Translations under genes and position numbers: made by a program
Part shown: piece by piece, positions 45,597-56,508 of the stretch
How positions within the stretch are numbered: the first letter of the stretch is position 1
Layout: every line of letters begins with the position of its first letter
Assembly (NCBI RefSeq): GCF_002865645.1
Contig: NW_020194562.1
Coordinates: forward strand, 806,001 to 870,000
Source: Hyaloscypha bicolor E
Taxonomy: Eukaryota; Ascomycota; Leotiomycetes; Helotiales; Hyaloscyphaceae
Reading direction: 5' to 3'
Length of the DNA stretch: 64,000 nt
The notes under the pieces: model-generated
The model's database searches: none
Told to the model about the DNA's origin: nothing
What the model saw: the letters and a program-made list of their open reading frames with translations, nothing else

Positions 45597-47176
45597 ATGG
45601 CCAAGATCATGGAAGCTGGGAAGCCCCAAGAGCCAAGGAAACGCGTCAACGGTGCTCCGCAGGAGCCACGAGCCGTGGAAGGCCCTCCTATGCCCCCTCC
45701 CCTTCCGGCCGATGATGTTTTGATTGAGAAGACTCCATTGCAAAAGCGACAGCGCCGGAATCTTACTGACGCGGAAAGGTTGGAGGTAGCAGCAACCCGC
45801 AAAAGAGGTGCTTGCGAAGAACATCGAAGAAAGAAAGAGAAAGCATGCTCTCCTGCCAAGAAGAAAAAGAAAAAGTAGATGCTGACTATGAGTAGTGTCG
45901 CCATCCACCGAAACAGTATGCAACCGGCGGTATCGGCACTGATGGAGCTACACCGCTCTTCAGCGGTCAGAATCCCAGAATTCATGGTGTTCTGTAACAT
46001 CTACCGCGAGCCGCTATAGTGAAACCTCCAACCTGGAGGAAGACCGCTTAGTGGCGACAAGTGTCACTGCTGGTCCCTTGATCGGCGCAGATCAGCTGCT
46101 GAGCAGTCAATGGGACTTGCTGAACAGAGATTTGGAGACTAGATATCAACAGGATGGAATGCCTTCTATGAATATTTACTCGACTGGCACTGCCAATGGC
46201 TTGGACCTCCCAAGCTTGCCTCCAAGCTCGGATCAAATGTCACAGTGTGATAATTTGTCCAAGAACGGTAGCCCTCCATTGACCAGAGAATATGCCACGC
46301 CGCCAATTTCTCCCCCTACGGCGGCATGTCTTCCAGGGCAGAACGACTTTTGCCCGCACATTACCCAGCCCGCTGGAGGGCCTGGTCGAAGCCCCGGATA
46401 TCTGGCGAAATTTCAACCTTGCGCACCTCCCAGCGCCGGATTGCAGCAAAGGCCAGCATTGTCAGGAACTTGCATGACACACCAGGGTTTCACGCGGCCA
46501 TCAATGCGGCCCCATTGCCGTGGATGCTGTGCCTATAATACCGTGATCTGGGAGCCGACTCCCACCGTCCTTCAGCCGGGGATGAATTCTTTGACCCGAA
46601 TGAATTCACACTTCGACAGCCCAAGTTCCAGTGGCATCAGGGAGCAAACAGTACCTGGCCACTTATTTTATGCTAACACCCCATCCGAGGGTGCTATTCC
46701 CCAAAGCTCAGGTTCGTAAGTTGACATGAGAATCCCACGTTTCGTTCCGGACCAGCAAAGATATTCCTAATCGGATAACTAGTGGCTATCTGCTTCCGTC
46801 TCGAATCCAAGCTAACTTTAAACAAGTTTTCATGAACCCAATGAACATTGACTTGTCTAGGCTTTCCTGTCAAAGTCAGATTACATTCGCAACAAACATC
46901 AATCCCCAGTACGGGCACAATACGTTTGAAGGCTATGAAATGCCTTCATTTTCCAGCAACGGAACAGCCATGACGGCAGATGGATATCGAGAATCAACAT
47001 TCAATCAGACAGAGCAGCTCTGCGACGCATTTACGGCTAGCGCATTCGAGTTTCCGCAAACTTCAACAGATGTTCTATATTCGCCTCAACCACTGAGCGC
47101 AGGCCAAGATTTTACCCCTCTCCAAGAACCGTCTCTCAGTTCACAACCGAATAGCACGTTCTGCGACTTTCATTAA
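45597..47176 (+). CDS. Hypothetical protein with N-terminal basic cysteine motif; inner splice sites uncertain
   Basis: Exon 1 starts at the ATG at 45597 and reads PRKRVNGAPQEPR, then LTDAERLEVAATRKRGACEE, HRRKKEKAC and a lysine run. The RKRGACxxHRxKKxxC stretch resembles a short conserved basic motif seen in fungal proteins of unknown role and may bind nucleic acid. It ends near 45875 at a GTAG donor-like site. Exon 2 covers about 46,000-46711 and is Pro/Ser/Asn/Gln-rich (LLSSQWDLLNRDLETRYQQD, TREYATPPISPPTAACLPG). A GTTCGT donor at 46712 and an AACAAG acceptor at 46826, with a GCTAAC branch site, join it to exon 3 (46827-47176), ending PNSTFCDFH. The acceptor of exon 2 could not be fixed by eye; several AG sites between 45940 and 46020 keep the frame. 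Low-complexity composition and acidic regions would suit a transcriptional co-regulator, but this is inference. Confidence 0.55.
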
Positions 47177-47650
47177 CCAAGTTATTGCCAGAAAGCCAAT
47201 TCAACAATACCGTATTGCGAAGAGGACCGAGACAGGTGAGCTATATCTTACATTCTTGCATCTCTTTGGGGTTTGAGCTAACCACTTCGTAAGACAGCTG
47301 GTGCTAAGAGACGTGGAAACAAACCTCAGATGAAAATGGGCTATGATACTTGTTTGGGTGGATTAATGATTCGATTGTCTGGTCATGTATTTACATGAGA
47401 ATCGGTTTGGCAAGTGGTAGATAGCTTACTCTACTTTCAGAAGCTTTTTACGCACGAGCATATGCAATGTTAGATAAAGGTAGAACTCTTTCTGTTGTAA
47501 GATTATATGAACAAATGGTACGTTAAGATTTTATATGACGATTAAACCTTGCCATCGACCAGCTTCCCAAGAGCCCTAGAGTTCTCCCCTCATGGTCCCA
47601 TGAACACCACAAGCGCCGACGAGCTGCCATTGTTCTCCAGTTGACATTAG
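47177..47650. other. 3' flank of the hypothetical gene
   Basis: AT-leaning sequence with no supported gene. Confidence 0.4.
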
Positions 47651-48049
47651 GGACCTAAGCGCCAACAGCTGCTGAAGACCCTTGACAACAACGATTTGGT
47701 CTCCTTTCTGAAACATGTGTGGGACTCAGCAGAGGTGCGCATCCTTGGTCAACATCACTCTCTTTCCCCAGACCGCCATGCTGCCGATAAACTTGTGCGC
47801 TCAATTCATATTAATCGCGAGGAGCGCAGCTGGGACCTCGAAATCACGCAGCTGCCTCGCTATCGGGTTAGCCATGGGCTGGTTGATGTTTCTTACAGAA
47901 ATTCCCGACAGCGCTTGGAGCATGAGTACTTCTCTCAGAATGTTCTTGAAGCTGGAGAAACTGTCATGGTGCTAGTCTCATTTGATGGATCCCCATTCAT
48001 CCATCTGCTGCCTTTGAGAGTCCTCCAGATGGCCTCGGCTGAGATCTAG
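47651..48049 (+). CDS. Hypothetical exon, start unresolved
   Basis: An open frame follows a TTAG acceptor-like site at 47650 and reads GPKRQQLLKTLDNNDLVSFL, RSIHINREERSWDLEITQLP and NVLEAGETVMVLVSFDGSP, then stops at 48047-48049. Codon use and composition look genuine, but no upstream exon or ATG is convincing and the family is not recognised. Its stop overlaps the opposite-strand stop of the HET pseudogene on a shared palindromic CTAG. Confidence 0.4.
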   Translation, partial: GPKRQQLLKTLDNNDLVSFLKHVWDSAEVRILGQHHSLSPDRHAADKLVRSIHINREERSWDLEITQLPRYRVSHGLVDVSYRNSRQRLEHEYFSQNVLEAGETVMVLVSFDGSPFIHLLPLRVLQMASAEI

Positions 48050-49740
48050 CCAGAAGAATGTGTGTAGTAGCTAGGGAGGTGCCTCAGTAGCCTCTCTGCT
48101 TCTTTCACTGCTGTCAGTTCGCTCTTACGACGGAGAAATGAAGCTATATCAGATAAATGTTTCGGCAGCGGCACCGCGAAGGGTGGAGACAGCTCGAATA
48201 TTTGAGATACTCCAACGCTCTTTATCAAAAGTTGTAAACCTTCCACTTGAACCCCTGGCTTTGCTCTGGGGGAACCTCTTGGCATGCCACAACTATACTG
48301 GCTACTTCCTATTACGGATGCTATCTCCGGTACTTGTGCAAAGTCACTACATGTGAAGAGCGATGGACCTTGCCTGTGAAGGGAAACAGTTGACCAATCA
48401 GGCGCCCAAGACACAAGGCTGTCAATATTTCTTGAGTAATCAATGCTACCAGATGTTAGAACAAAATCCGGAGCAGATAATAGCAGATACTGAGCCACCT
48501 TTAAAAAACGTCCCTGGTCGGAAGGTTAAGGTTATTTAGTAGAGCCGCCGGACACTCCTTAACTATACCTAGCAGTGAAATCAGCTAACCATCGTCCTTT
48601 ATTAATTCGAATTCAGACATCAGAGGAAGCGTGGTTAACAGTTGCAACGGTCCAGATTTGGATGAAACTCCGGATGGCGATCAATGAGGATATGCGTGAG
48701 CGAGTTTCTTTCGTAAGGTTTTGTGGTGCTTCATCTCCCTTATTGCTTGTTTCGCTTTCTGCAATTATATAATGCTCTATGTACTTCTCAATAATACGAT
48801 ACTGCGTATTCGGGGGATCCAATATGGGCTCGCTGTCGAAATATCCCATTTCAGTATCTGACCTCCATACGGATATCGGGGCTTAAAGTCATGCGACTTC
48901 AGTGCATGTGCCCTGTAGCTGTCGCGCCATGCTATTGGCACGGTGGCTATAGCGCTTAGACGCTGGAATTTGGAGGTTTTATAGGGCACTTTAGCGACCG
49001 GGTCCCTGTACTTGCAGGGGCATACCCTATAAATATCTTTTAATCCCTGAAACGCCTTATAGGGCCTGAGCATAGTTATAGGGACTTGTAGCGTCTGCAT
49101 CCACTATCATCTGAGCCTGTAGTGGACGAATAGTGTATCTCGGCCAAGCATGCCCCGAAGTCACATGACTTTATGTCGCGATATCCGTAGACAATGTTGA
49201 TTCTTTTGGCCAGAGCCACCTCTTGTACCAGTAGCTCTGAAAAGTGAACTTGATTCGTGCTCGCCACATTCGCTTCAAGATCTTGCCATCCATCACTCTA
49301 CTCATTCTACTAATTAGCAGCAGTATGCCAGCTTTTTTTTTACCAGAAGTGGTGACTGAGAATAGATATTAGTGTAAGATCAAGTAGAGACACCTCCTCG
49401 TAGTCAAGCCAGGCCAGAACTCGTGATGCACTGCGATATATGTCGCCCATCAGTCGGAGCTTGCCCGGTTGCTCGTCCAGGTCGTCCCGGTTAATACAAA
49501 CAGCGTTGATCCAAAGCCAATTTGGCCACTCCCACGTTGCACGATTGCCAGCGATCCCACTGACGTTCCTTGTAGTCTTTAATATACCATCGTCGAGATA
49601 TAAAGTCTTATTTCTGACCTGTCGACCCCAGGTGTATGAAACTGCATCGTATGGAGGAGTCTTGTCAAGGGGAAACGTAACCAAGCTCAACTTGAGTACG
49701 GAGAATGGTATCTTCCTGGCGCTCTTGAACAGCCAAATCT
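48046..49740 (-). pseudogene. HET-domain gene, interrupted by MITE copy 3
   Basis: Read right to left, the N-terminal HET motifs are clear: PPYDAVSYTWG, WPNWLWINAVCINRDDLDEQ and LMGDIYRSASRVLAWL (49690-49340). A piece resembling the next HET block, LLVQEVALAKRINIVYG, lies at 49190-49240 directly beside the MITE. After the element the frame continues with DPPNTQYRIIEKYIEHYI and, from about 48610, GIVKECPAALLNNLNLPTRD, then VAQYLLLSAPDFVL and IDSLVSWAPDWS, ending at 48046. Damage includes the 322-bp insertion (48868-49189), a frame change at a run of six A (48503-48508) between LPTRDVF and LKVAQYL, and a loss of frame after VSLLDLTLI (which may partly be an intron). It is dead or truncated at best. 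An intact HET gene of another subtype lies at 7.6-9.7 kb. Confidence 0.8.
48868..49189. mobile_element. TIR element (MITE) copy 3 inside HET pseudogene
   Basis: Begins TACGGATATCGGGGCTTAAA and its right end is the complement of TACGGATATCGCGACATAAA. Homology extends through AGTCATG, GACTTC and a GCATG box on both sides (about 45 bp per arm). TA stands at both outer ends. It is 322 bp, without an ORF, and shares blocks such as ttatagggc and ccctataa with copies 1 and 2. Its TIR sequence has drifted from the ACGGAGATCGCGGC of copies 1 and 2. It sits exactly within the conserved HET coding region. Confidence 0.85.
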
Positions 49741-51274
49741 CTCTTGTTCAGGGACCCAGCTTTGATAGCAGAATACTGGCAGCGGCGAACTTTCTCCTGA
49801 AGACATGCATAGACGCAAAAGTTCACTAATTGGCCACTGGATGGTTTGAAGATGTCGAAGAACAAAATTAGCCGCTACCCTGCAGACCGAAAACAAGTAC
49901 CCAGCAACACAGAAGCAATATTCGTCCATTCTCGCAAATAGCCACAAATTATCTTTTTGGAAGCTGTAACGTCAGCTTCTAAAAAAATAGCCTCCACTCT
50001 ACTACGAAGGCGACAGGCGTTGAACGTCGTCCATTTGCAAAGTGCGCGCAAGAACACTAAAATTGCCTTGTGCGGAAAGTCGCATTAATCCCTAACGCAA
50101 CACCCAAAACTTTCTATAAGAGTTTTATGTAATACAAAATAGCCCGTTAATCTTTTCCAAGATTTTTATAACGATTAAAATTGGGGAGAAATTGCGAGAC
50201 ATTTATAACCGCGCAGCCCCCTGACTTCTCAAATCCTCGCTTAGCCAGTTGAACAGATTTTAATGCTCGCCGCCTTCGTACTATAAACTACTAGGTCGCA
50301 ATTCCCTACTCCTGCTGTGATCGATTTAATAGTTGCAAAGCAATGGGAGGAAGGCCCAGCTGCTTTGCGAATTCATAAGTACTCCCATGGCTACTGTGCT
50401 AAATACTTCAAGATATAACTATTACTGCTTTCTGTGTTACTACGCAAAATATAGAAAATAAATGATTTAAATAGATTAAATACTTTATTTTTACAGAGCC
50501 ATAGGAACGCTTGCAGTTAAATGAGGCTTTGAATGTTGCCTAATTGGGGTGAAAATGAGCTGTGGGGCTCATGTAACGACGCTGCCGCTGCATTTGAGAT
50601 TCTCATTAAGCGGAACAATTTTCTTATAGAGCAACACAGAGCTCTAATTGTCCCGGCCGAATCGTTCTCAATTATTTCATCTAACTAGTCCCTCGTGTCA
50701 GCTATGGAGCTATATGGAAAGTCTTCTCGGCTAGACATATCGCCGAAAGTACTCTTCAGCCCAGCAACCAAACTTCTCAACTTTGAGTCTCCACAGAACA
50801 TAATCAGTCATCACCAACGCTCTCAATGTTCAAATCAAATCTCATTGCCCCAAGACTTTACTTATTATACAATGCGGCCCTGAGAGTTTCTTCTCTTAGT
50901 GGATGGGGTTGCAGTCTTAACAAAGTGGGGACACGGGCAATTATATTTGTAAAGTGGAGCAAAAGACTGAATATCTCATATTTGAAGACATAAGTGCAGG
51001 CTGTTGTCTAAGAAACACAACCCAAAAGCATCAAAGACAGTGGGAATCTTATACTCTCTAATCTTTTCTATATGTGCTGTGATCTTGGAAGAATGAGAAG
51101 ATACGAAGACCAGTATGCGTAAATCCTCTCAGTCCTTACAGTTTAATTAGATTCTCGCAGCAGTTAGCAGAATAGCCGTGGTGGTGGTCAATTCATTCCC
51201 TCATGATTTGGAAATCACAACCGAAGCATTCACGAGAGTGAAAAATTGAGAGTCATACCAAAACACCTTCATCT
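49741..51274. other. 1.5-kb AT-rich interval
   Basis: Possible remnants of the HET gene's upstream exon at 49665-49865 in another frame. The rest is AT-rich and holds no ORF with domain features. Confidence 0.4.
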
Positions 51275-52500
51275 TCATCTCCCTATCATAATCTTATCCA
51301 TGGGCCACGCAATCAGGCTTTTCCATTCAATATCAACCACCTGGCACACCTCCTGGATCAGCTTCCTCCCCCACCCCATCGCCCACCAGGTATCTCTGAT
51401 TTCGTGAAGAATGACAGCATAGTGCGCCAAAATCACCAGAGCCATCTGCTCCCGGGAACCCAGTAGCGCAATATACTCCCGGCCAACCGAAATCGGCCAG
51501 CTAAGCACCATCCCATGGTCCCTGTCCAGATCCTTTGATGACAACAGTTTAAAGTACACCTTCAACTCCTGAATAGCACGAGCATACGTATCTGCTCCAG
51601 AACACTCAATCGAAGATATTCGATTCCGCTCTTCAAGTAAGTCGACGGAATTTGCGATATCATCTGCTAGTATAATCGTGTCATCCACCTCTCTGCCTCT
51701 AAACATGGGTTCAACCTCGCTCTCTTGGATCCAAGACCACGTTTCTCCCAGGACAAACGGCACGCCTCGCAGCAGTGTAAAGATACCTAAGATCTCTTCG
51801 ATGGGCCCCATGGGCTCCTCATGCGGCCTTGACATGGCGAGGTTGAGTGCGAAAATAACAATCAAAGTTGCGCAAACGAACAACGATGCGCTGTTCTCCC
51901 GCGTCATACTGTGAAGTTGGCAGCTATACTCTCGGAGGGCGATGTTATGGTGCCGGATGGCTCTCTCGATGTATGAAGACTGGCTTTCTGGGCGCGATGA
52001 GGCAATGTGTAATGCCGCGACACCCAAGAGACTGTGCATCAAAACCTTTTGCTTCAGCGCCAGCTTTGGGATCTGGATCTGCCACATTTGGCGGAGATCG
52101 TTTCGATTGGCTAGCGTTGTGGAGGTGACAGTCAGATAATGATGCAGGAGCTCTAGATCATCCCAAGCCACGATCCCTACCTCAGACGGGTAAAGCACAC
52201 TTGGAGCAATGGTCGTCTCATCTGGAGGCGGAACTGTCGACAGCAGCGATGAGCTTCTTGGACTTCCGTGGCGAGATATTGTTGATGGAATGTTTGGCAG
52301 CCGTCCGTTGACCAGATTTGGAAATTGACAACTCTTTCCAGTCCTCGCGCATTTGCCACATGTTGGTTGAGCCAGATCACACTGCGTTTAGTAAGTCGGG
52401 AATTGTGGGTGGTCAAGCAGGATTTACATACCTTGATATGAGCAGATTTGCATTGCGAACAGCCGTGCCGCGATTTAGAATGCGTGCGTCTAGACGACAT
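51275..52500 (-). CDS. Short Zn2Cys6 transcription factor (Upc2/DUF3468-like layout)
   Basis: Two exons, 52500-52432 and 52381-51275, encode 391 aa. The ATG at 52500 starts MSSRRTHSKSRHG; the zinc cluster is split as CSQCKSAHIK and CDLAQPTCGKC followed by ARTGKSCQFP, so it is complete only after removing the 50-bp intron (donor GTATGT). The effector region has LLHHYLTVTSTTLANR, LMHSLLGVAALHIASSRPES, AIRHHNIALREYSCQL and LVILAHYAVILHEIRDTWWA. It ends SLIAWPMDKIMIGR. The general plan matches the regulator at 40751-42089, with the SVAALHLA / GVAALHIA block conserved and the intron in the same place in the zinc cluster. They are paralogous in type but clearly diverged in sequence. The target genes are unknown. 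Confidence 0.9.
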
Positions 52501-53091
52501 GTCTCCAGGCTTGTGATATATAGCCCTGGTCTACTCATATCCCGAAGCAGAGTCTAGGGTGTGTGCGCCAGTAGTCGTATGCCCTACATCTACTGAGTTT
52601 TTCTAATACAGAAGATGTTGTAAATGATGAGTGTTGAGACACAAGGGTCTCAGCGTTTGCACCGCCTCGACGGATGTGCGATGCCAGCTGCAGAGGGCAC
52701 AATTCTATCCATATTGGGGATAGTGTACGATGCTATACGATGCGAGGCGAACATAGCCGAGGTGAAGCCGCCCCCTTTTCAATATGCCCTTCGTCGCTGC
52801 TCTGGCTCTAATTGGGATACAATACCGAACATCTTTCTCGAATAGGCATAGAGTACGAAGAATGTATTGTGGCACATCCTACGGGACCTGCAGATACGCA
52901 CTCTTCACAAAATCTCACAAACATATAAGTTGCTACGATGTATCATACATGACAAGATGGATACACTTTCCATTCCGACTTGCTCCGTCTCACAGTTCCC
53001 CTTCATTTCTGCCCAGAGACCAAAGTTCTGGTTCTGGCAATCTAAATCTTGAAGATCAAAAGTCCAGCAGTGCCTCACTTCAAGCACGAAA
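52501..53091. other. Divergent promoter region
   Basis: About 590 bp between the starts of the minus regulator and the plus RTA1-family gene, so it may carry both promoters. No gene is seen. Confidence 0.5.
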
Positions 53092-54078
53092 ATGGCGAAC
53101 GAATTCAAATTCTACCACTACGACCCCTCGATAGCGGCAGCCGTCATCTTCACCATTGTGTTTCTCATAACAACATCCCTTCATTCCTACCAACTACTGC
53201 AGACCCGGACATGGTTCATGATTCCCATGGTCGTAGGAGGATTCTGTGCGTCACCCCATGAGCTTCCTGCAGCAAACTAAATTCCATAAGCTAATAGAAC
53301 CCAAATAGTTGAATGGGTTGGTTATGTTGCACGTGCGGTTTCTAGTCAACAGTCCCCAGATTGGACACTGGGTCCATACCTCGTTCAAACACTTCTCCTC
53401 CTCGTTGCACCTGCACTCTTCGCGGCAAGCATCTACATGGAATTAAGTCGGGTGATCATCCTTGCGGATGGCGAGTCGAAGGCGTTAATCAAGAAAAAGT
53501 GGCTCACGAAACTCTTCGTTTGCGGAGACGTCGTGTCGTTCCTCCTCCAGGGGGGTGGTAAGTGGCCCGCACAATCCACAACTCACTGTTAGCAAATGGC
53601 TCACAACCGAATTCAAGGAGGCGGCATCCAAGCTTCGGGCACGCAGTCTGGTCTCGCAACTGGTTCGCATCTTGTGGTCGGCGGACTCTTCGTCCAGCTC
53701 GTCTTCTTCGGTTGTTTCATTGCAGTTGCGATGCACTTCGAAGTTGTCATGCGCAAAGTGCCGAACTCCCAAGCTCGGATAGCGGTGCCTTGGCGCAAAC
53801 ATCTCGTCGCTCTATACGCAGCAAGCGTGCTGATAATGGTCCGTTCCATTTTCCGCGTGGTGGAATATGTGCAAGGATTCTCAGGGTACCTTCTATCGCA
53901 CGAGGTGTATCTGTACATGTTTGACTCGTTGCTGATGTTTTGTGTTATGGTTATTTTCAATATCGTGCATCCGAGCGAGGTGGTGGCCCTGGTCAATGGA
54001 GGCAAAGCGGCAAAGAAGGGGTGGAAGATGGAGAGAATCGTTGGGTTTCACCAGCTTCTTCCGGCCGACAATTCATAG
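53092..54078 (+). CDS. RTA1-family lipid-translocating exporter-like protein
   Basis: Three exons, 53092-53245, 53309-53557 and 53618-54078, encode 287 aa with about seven transmembrane helices. Landmarks: FYHYDPSIAAAVIFTIVFL, the first-loop VGGF-FEWVGYVAR joined across intron 1 (T/TT), PYLVQTLLLLVAPALFAASI and CGDVVSFLLQGGGGGIQASG joined across intron 2 (G/GA). Next are LIMVRSIFRVVEYVQG and MFDSLLMFCVMVIFNIVHP. Each junction restores a family motif, so the model is firm. The family includes yeast Rta1 and Rsb1, which move sphingoid bases or lipids and confer resistance to membrane-active compounds. It lies head-to-head with a Zn2Cys6 gene, which suggests but does not prove co-regulation. Confidence 0.9.
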
Positions 54079-56508
54079 GGAAGAGGGCTTGCCTAAATCC
54101 TTTTAGAGGATAGAGTGAGGGTGACCTGTGAGTTAGCGGAGGCAGGGAATGCTCAACTTTGCTTTAGCTTGCTACAATAGTGTCAGTGTAAGACTATGGC
54201 TGGGTTTAGAAGGAATGCGTCTTAGAGGTGGAATCCACATGGCATATGTATCGAAATCTACGAATTGACAACTTCTGAGTTTATTTACGGCGACGCACCT
54301 GCTTATAAGCGCGATTTTGTAGGTTTGGGATAAGCTTTGAGAGTGGCAACTTCGAAATCAGAGGAAAAGTGGCCGTAGGGCTGAGAAGGTGAATGGAAAG
54401 TATTCCATGCTAGAGCTCTGGGTGGCAATCTTCAAATTGACTTCTGATAATCTTTCCTCTATGTGTCTCATCGTTTATGTATTTGTTGTTGAATCTATTC
54501 TGCAAGTGCTTTGAAGTCTTCCCTCGGTTTTGATTGTTTACGGACTTCTCATATTAGTTAATGTTAGCTTCACTTATTACACTGGTGCTCACAACCACCA
54601 TAAAGTCAAGGCTCTCTAGGCTCCAGTTTGCGGAGAGAGAATGGCAAAAGGCATAGGCCAGTCTTTTGGCCTCTTAGTCGAGGCCTGAGGTTCTTTTGTA
54701 TAAAAGATCGCTCAGAGTTTGAGAGAAAACTTTAGCCAGCAAAATCCAGTAGTGCTTTTCGTTTTATGCGCTTAGAGGGGTGATGAGAGGCCAAGAACTG
54801 CATATCTGAACGCACTGGATCTTTGCAGTATAATTTGAACCTGCAATTAGCAGTATAGTTGTTGTCGTTGTCAATTCCCTCGCCTCGTCTGGTAGCAGTA
54901 GGCACATGACCCACCCCCCTATTCTTGGGTTGAGCTCAAGCACGCTTACGTGTTCAGCCGTTGAGGCGCAATCTAAGTCACTCTCCTAAAAGCTATATCA
55001 ACATTTACACGCTTATTAAAATGTCGCCAAAATGAAAAAAATATCCTGCACTCAGTATGAATGGCCAAGGCTTTGGGCCCATTTGTTGCTGCACTGTAAC
55101 TCATTGTGATATCGTTTCCGGGATGAGGCAGCCCTGTGAACCTCGAGAACAACGGTCAAGACCCTTGAACCCCGTATTTGCGTTGATAGTGCTAGCTCAG
55201 GCAGCCCTGCGCCCTAGCGAGACAAACCAAGCGAATTTAGTGATGGACTTGCAGGCTTTGATCCCCGTATTACGAGGTCACTTTCCTTGTACTCCGATTC
55301 CTGCGAACACTGATCGACTACAGGCAGCAACCCTGGCATTCTCCACTTAGATCCGAAGTCTCCGAACCCAAGACCAAGCTAATGGGTTTTCTTAGTTTGG
55401 CATGATACTTTTTGCTGTCTTGTTTCCTTCCCAGGGTAAGGGTATGGGTTACAACTCACAGAGAACTGGGACTTTGTACAGTAGTGATAAGCAACATCTT
55501 TAAGAGACGTGATAAGAGAGCTGCAGGGTTCCTCGCAAGGGATCAGCCTCGTTCCGAGGGTTACACGAGTACAATTCCAGTGCAGTCTGCAGTCATCAAA
55601 TAATGCTCTTTGCTCTAAGCCTCTGCGGGATTGCGTCTTCTCGCTTCCCTTAGGCTCAACAGCCAAGGGTGCTCACATGGTTCTCGATACATACCACACA
55701 TATGTATGACGATTACAGCTTCACAGTCCATTGAAAGGATTATATCCTTATCGTTCTGCCCCGGACGGCGAGACCCGCATTCAGCTCTGGTTGGGAAGTC
55801 AAGGGGGCCGAGAAACCGAGCCGGTGCGGCGTGGGCTTTACGGAAGGATCGACATCCCCGCAGCCAGCCACAAACCCAAAATCAACCCTGCAGGATCATC
55901 GATAAGGAGCGGGTCCCTGATTGCTGTAATAGCGAGAAGGACCGGCATCTGCCATATGCGTAACTACGGATGAAGCTGCTGGGCTGCAGGTTGGTGAGGA
56001 GCGTGGACCTCGTGTCCGGGGACCTCGCTGAGGTGGTGGCATGCCCAGCGTTGGGGGGTGTCGTGGCAAATTGTCGTGGTTCGTGTGTTGCGGTTCAATG
56101 TTATGCCGTCTGGTCCCTGAAGGAGCATTGGTTGTTTTTCAGGTACCATTTCTAATTGGTTCGAAGATCTGTTCTTGGGATGAATTTTTGCATGTGCTGA
56201 AGTTGGGCCTCAGCAACCTGAAAGTTGATGATTGAATTCTGTTGAGGTTTCTGGTGGAAGTTGGTACTGTGGATACAGTCTTCCGGAAGCAATCTCATGG
56301 TGAAGTGAAGTGATATGAGGCCAAGATGATTATTCTAGAATTTCTTTTTTCCCCAACGCCTCGCACGTATATCTTGCCTCATTGTGAGCCTCCAGTATAT
56401 AAATGAGAACGGAGAAGACTCTTTCCAAAGTCTCTCAATTTCTCCGGGAAAGCCTGTGCTATAATGCAGAATGATCTACAGAGACTGAACTTGAAAGTAT
56501 CCATGACT
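54079..56508. other. 2.4-kb gene-poor interval
   Basis: Several open frames of 60-97 codons occur (for example 55057-55350 plus and 55379-55666 minus), none with family features or credible splice partners. No transposon ends are recognised. It contains the 3' flanks of both neighbouring genes. Confidence 0.4.
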
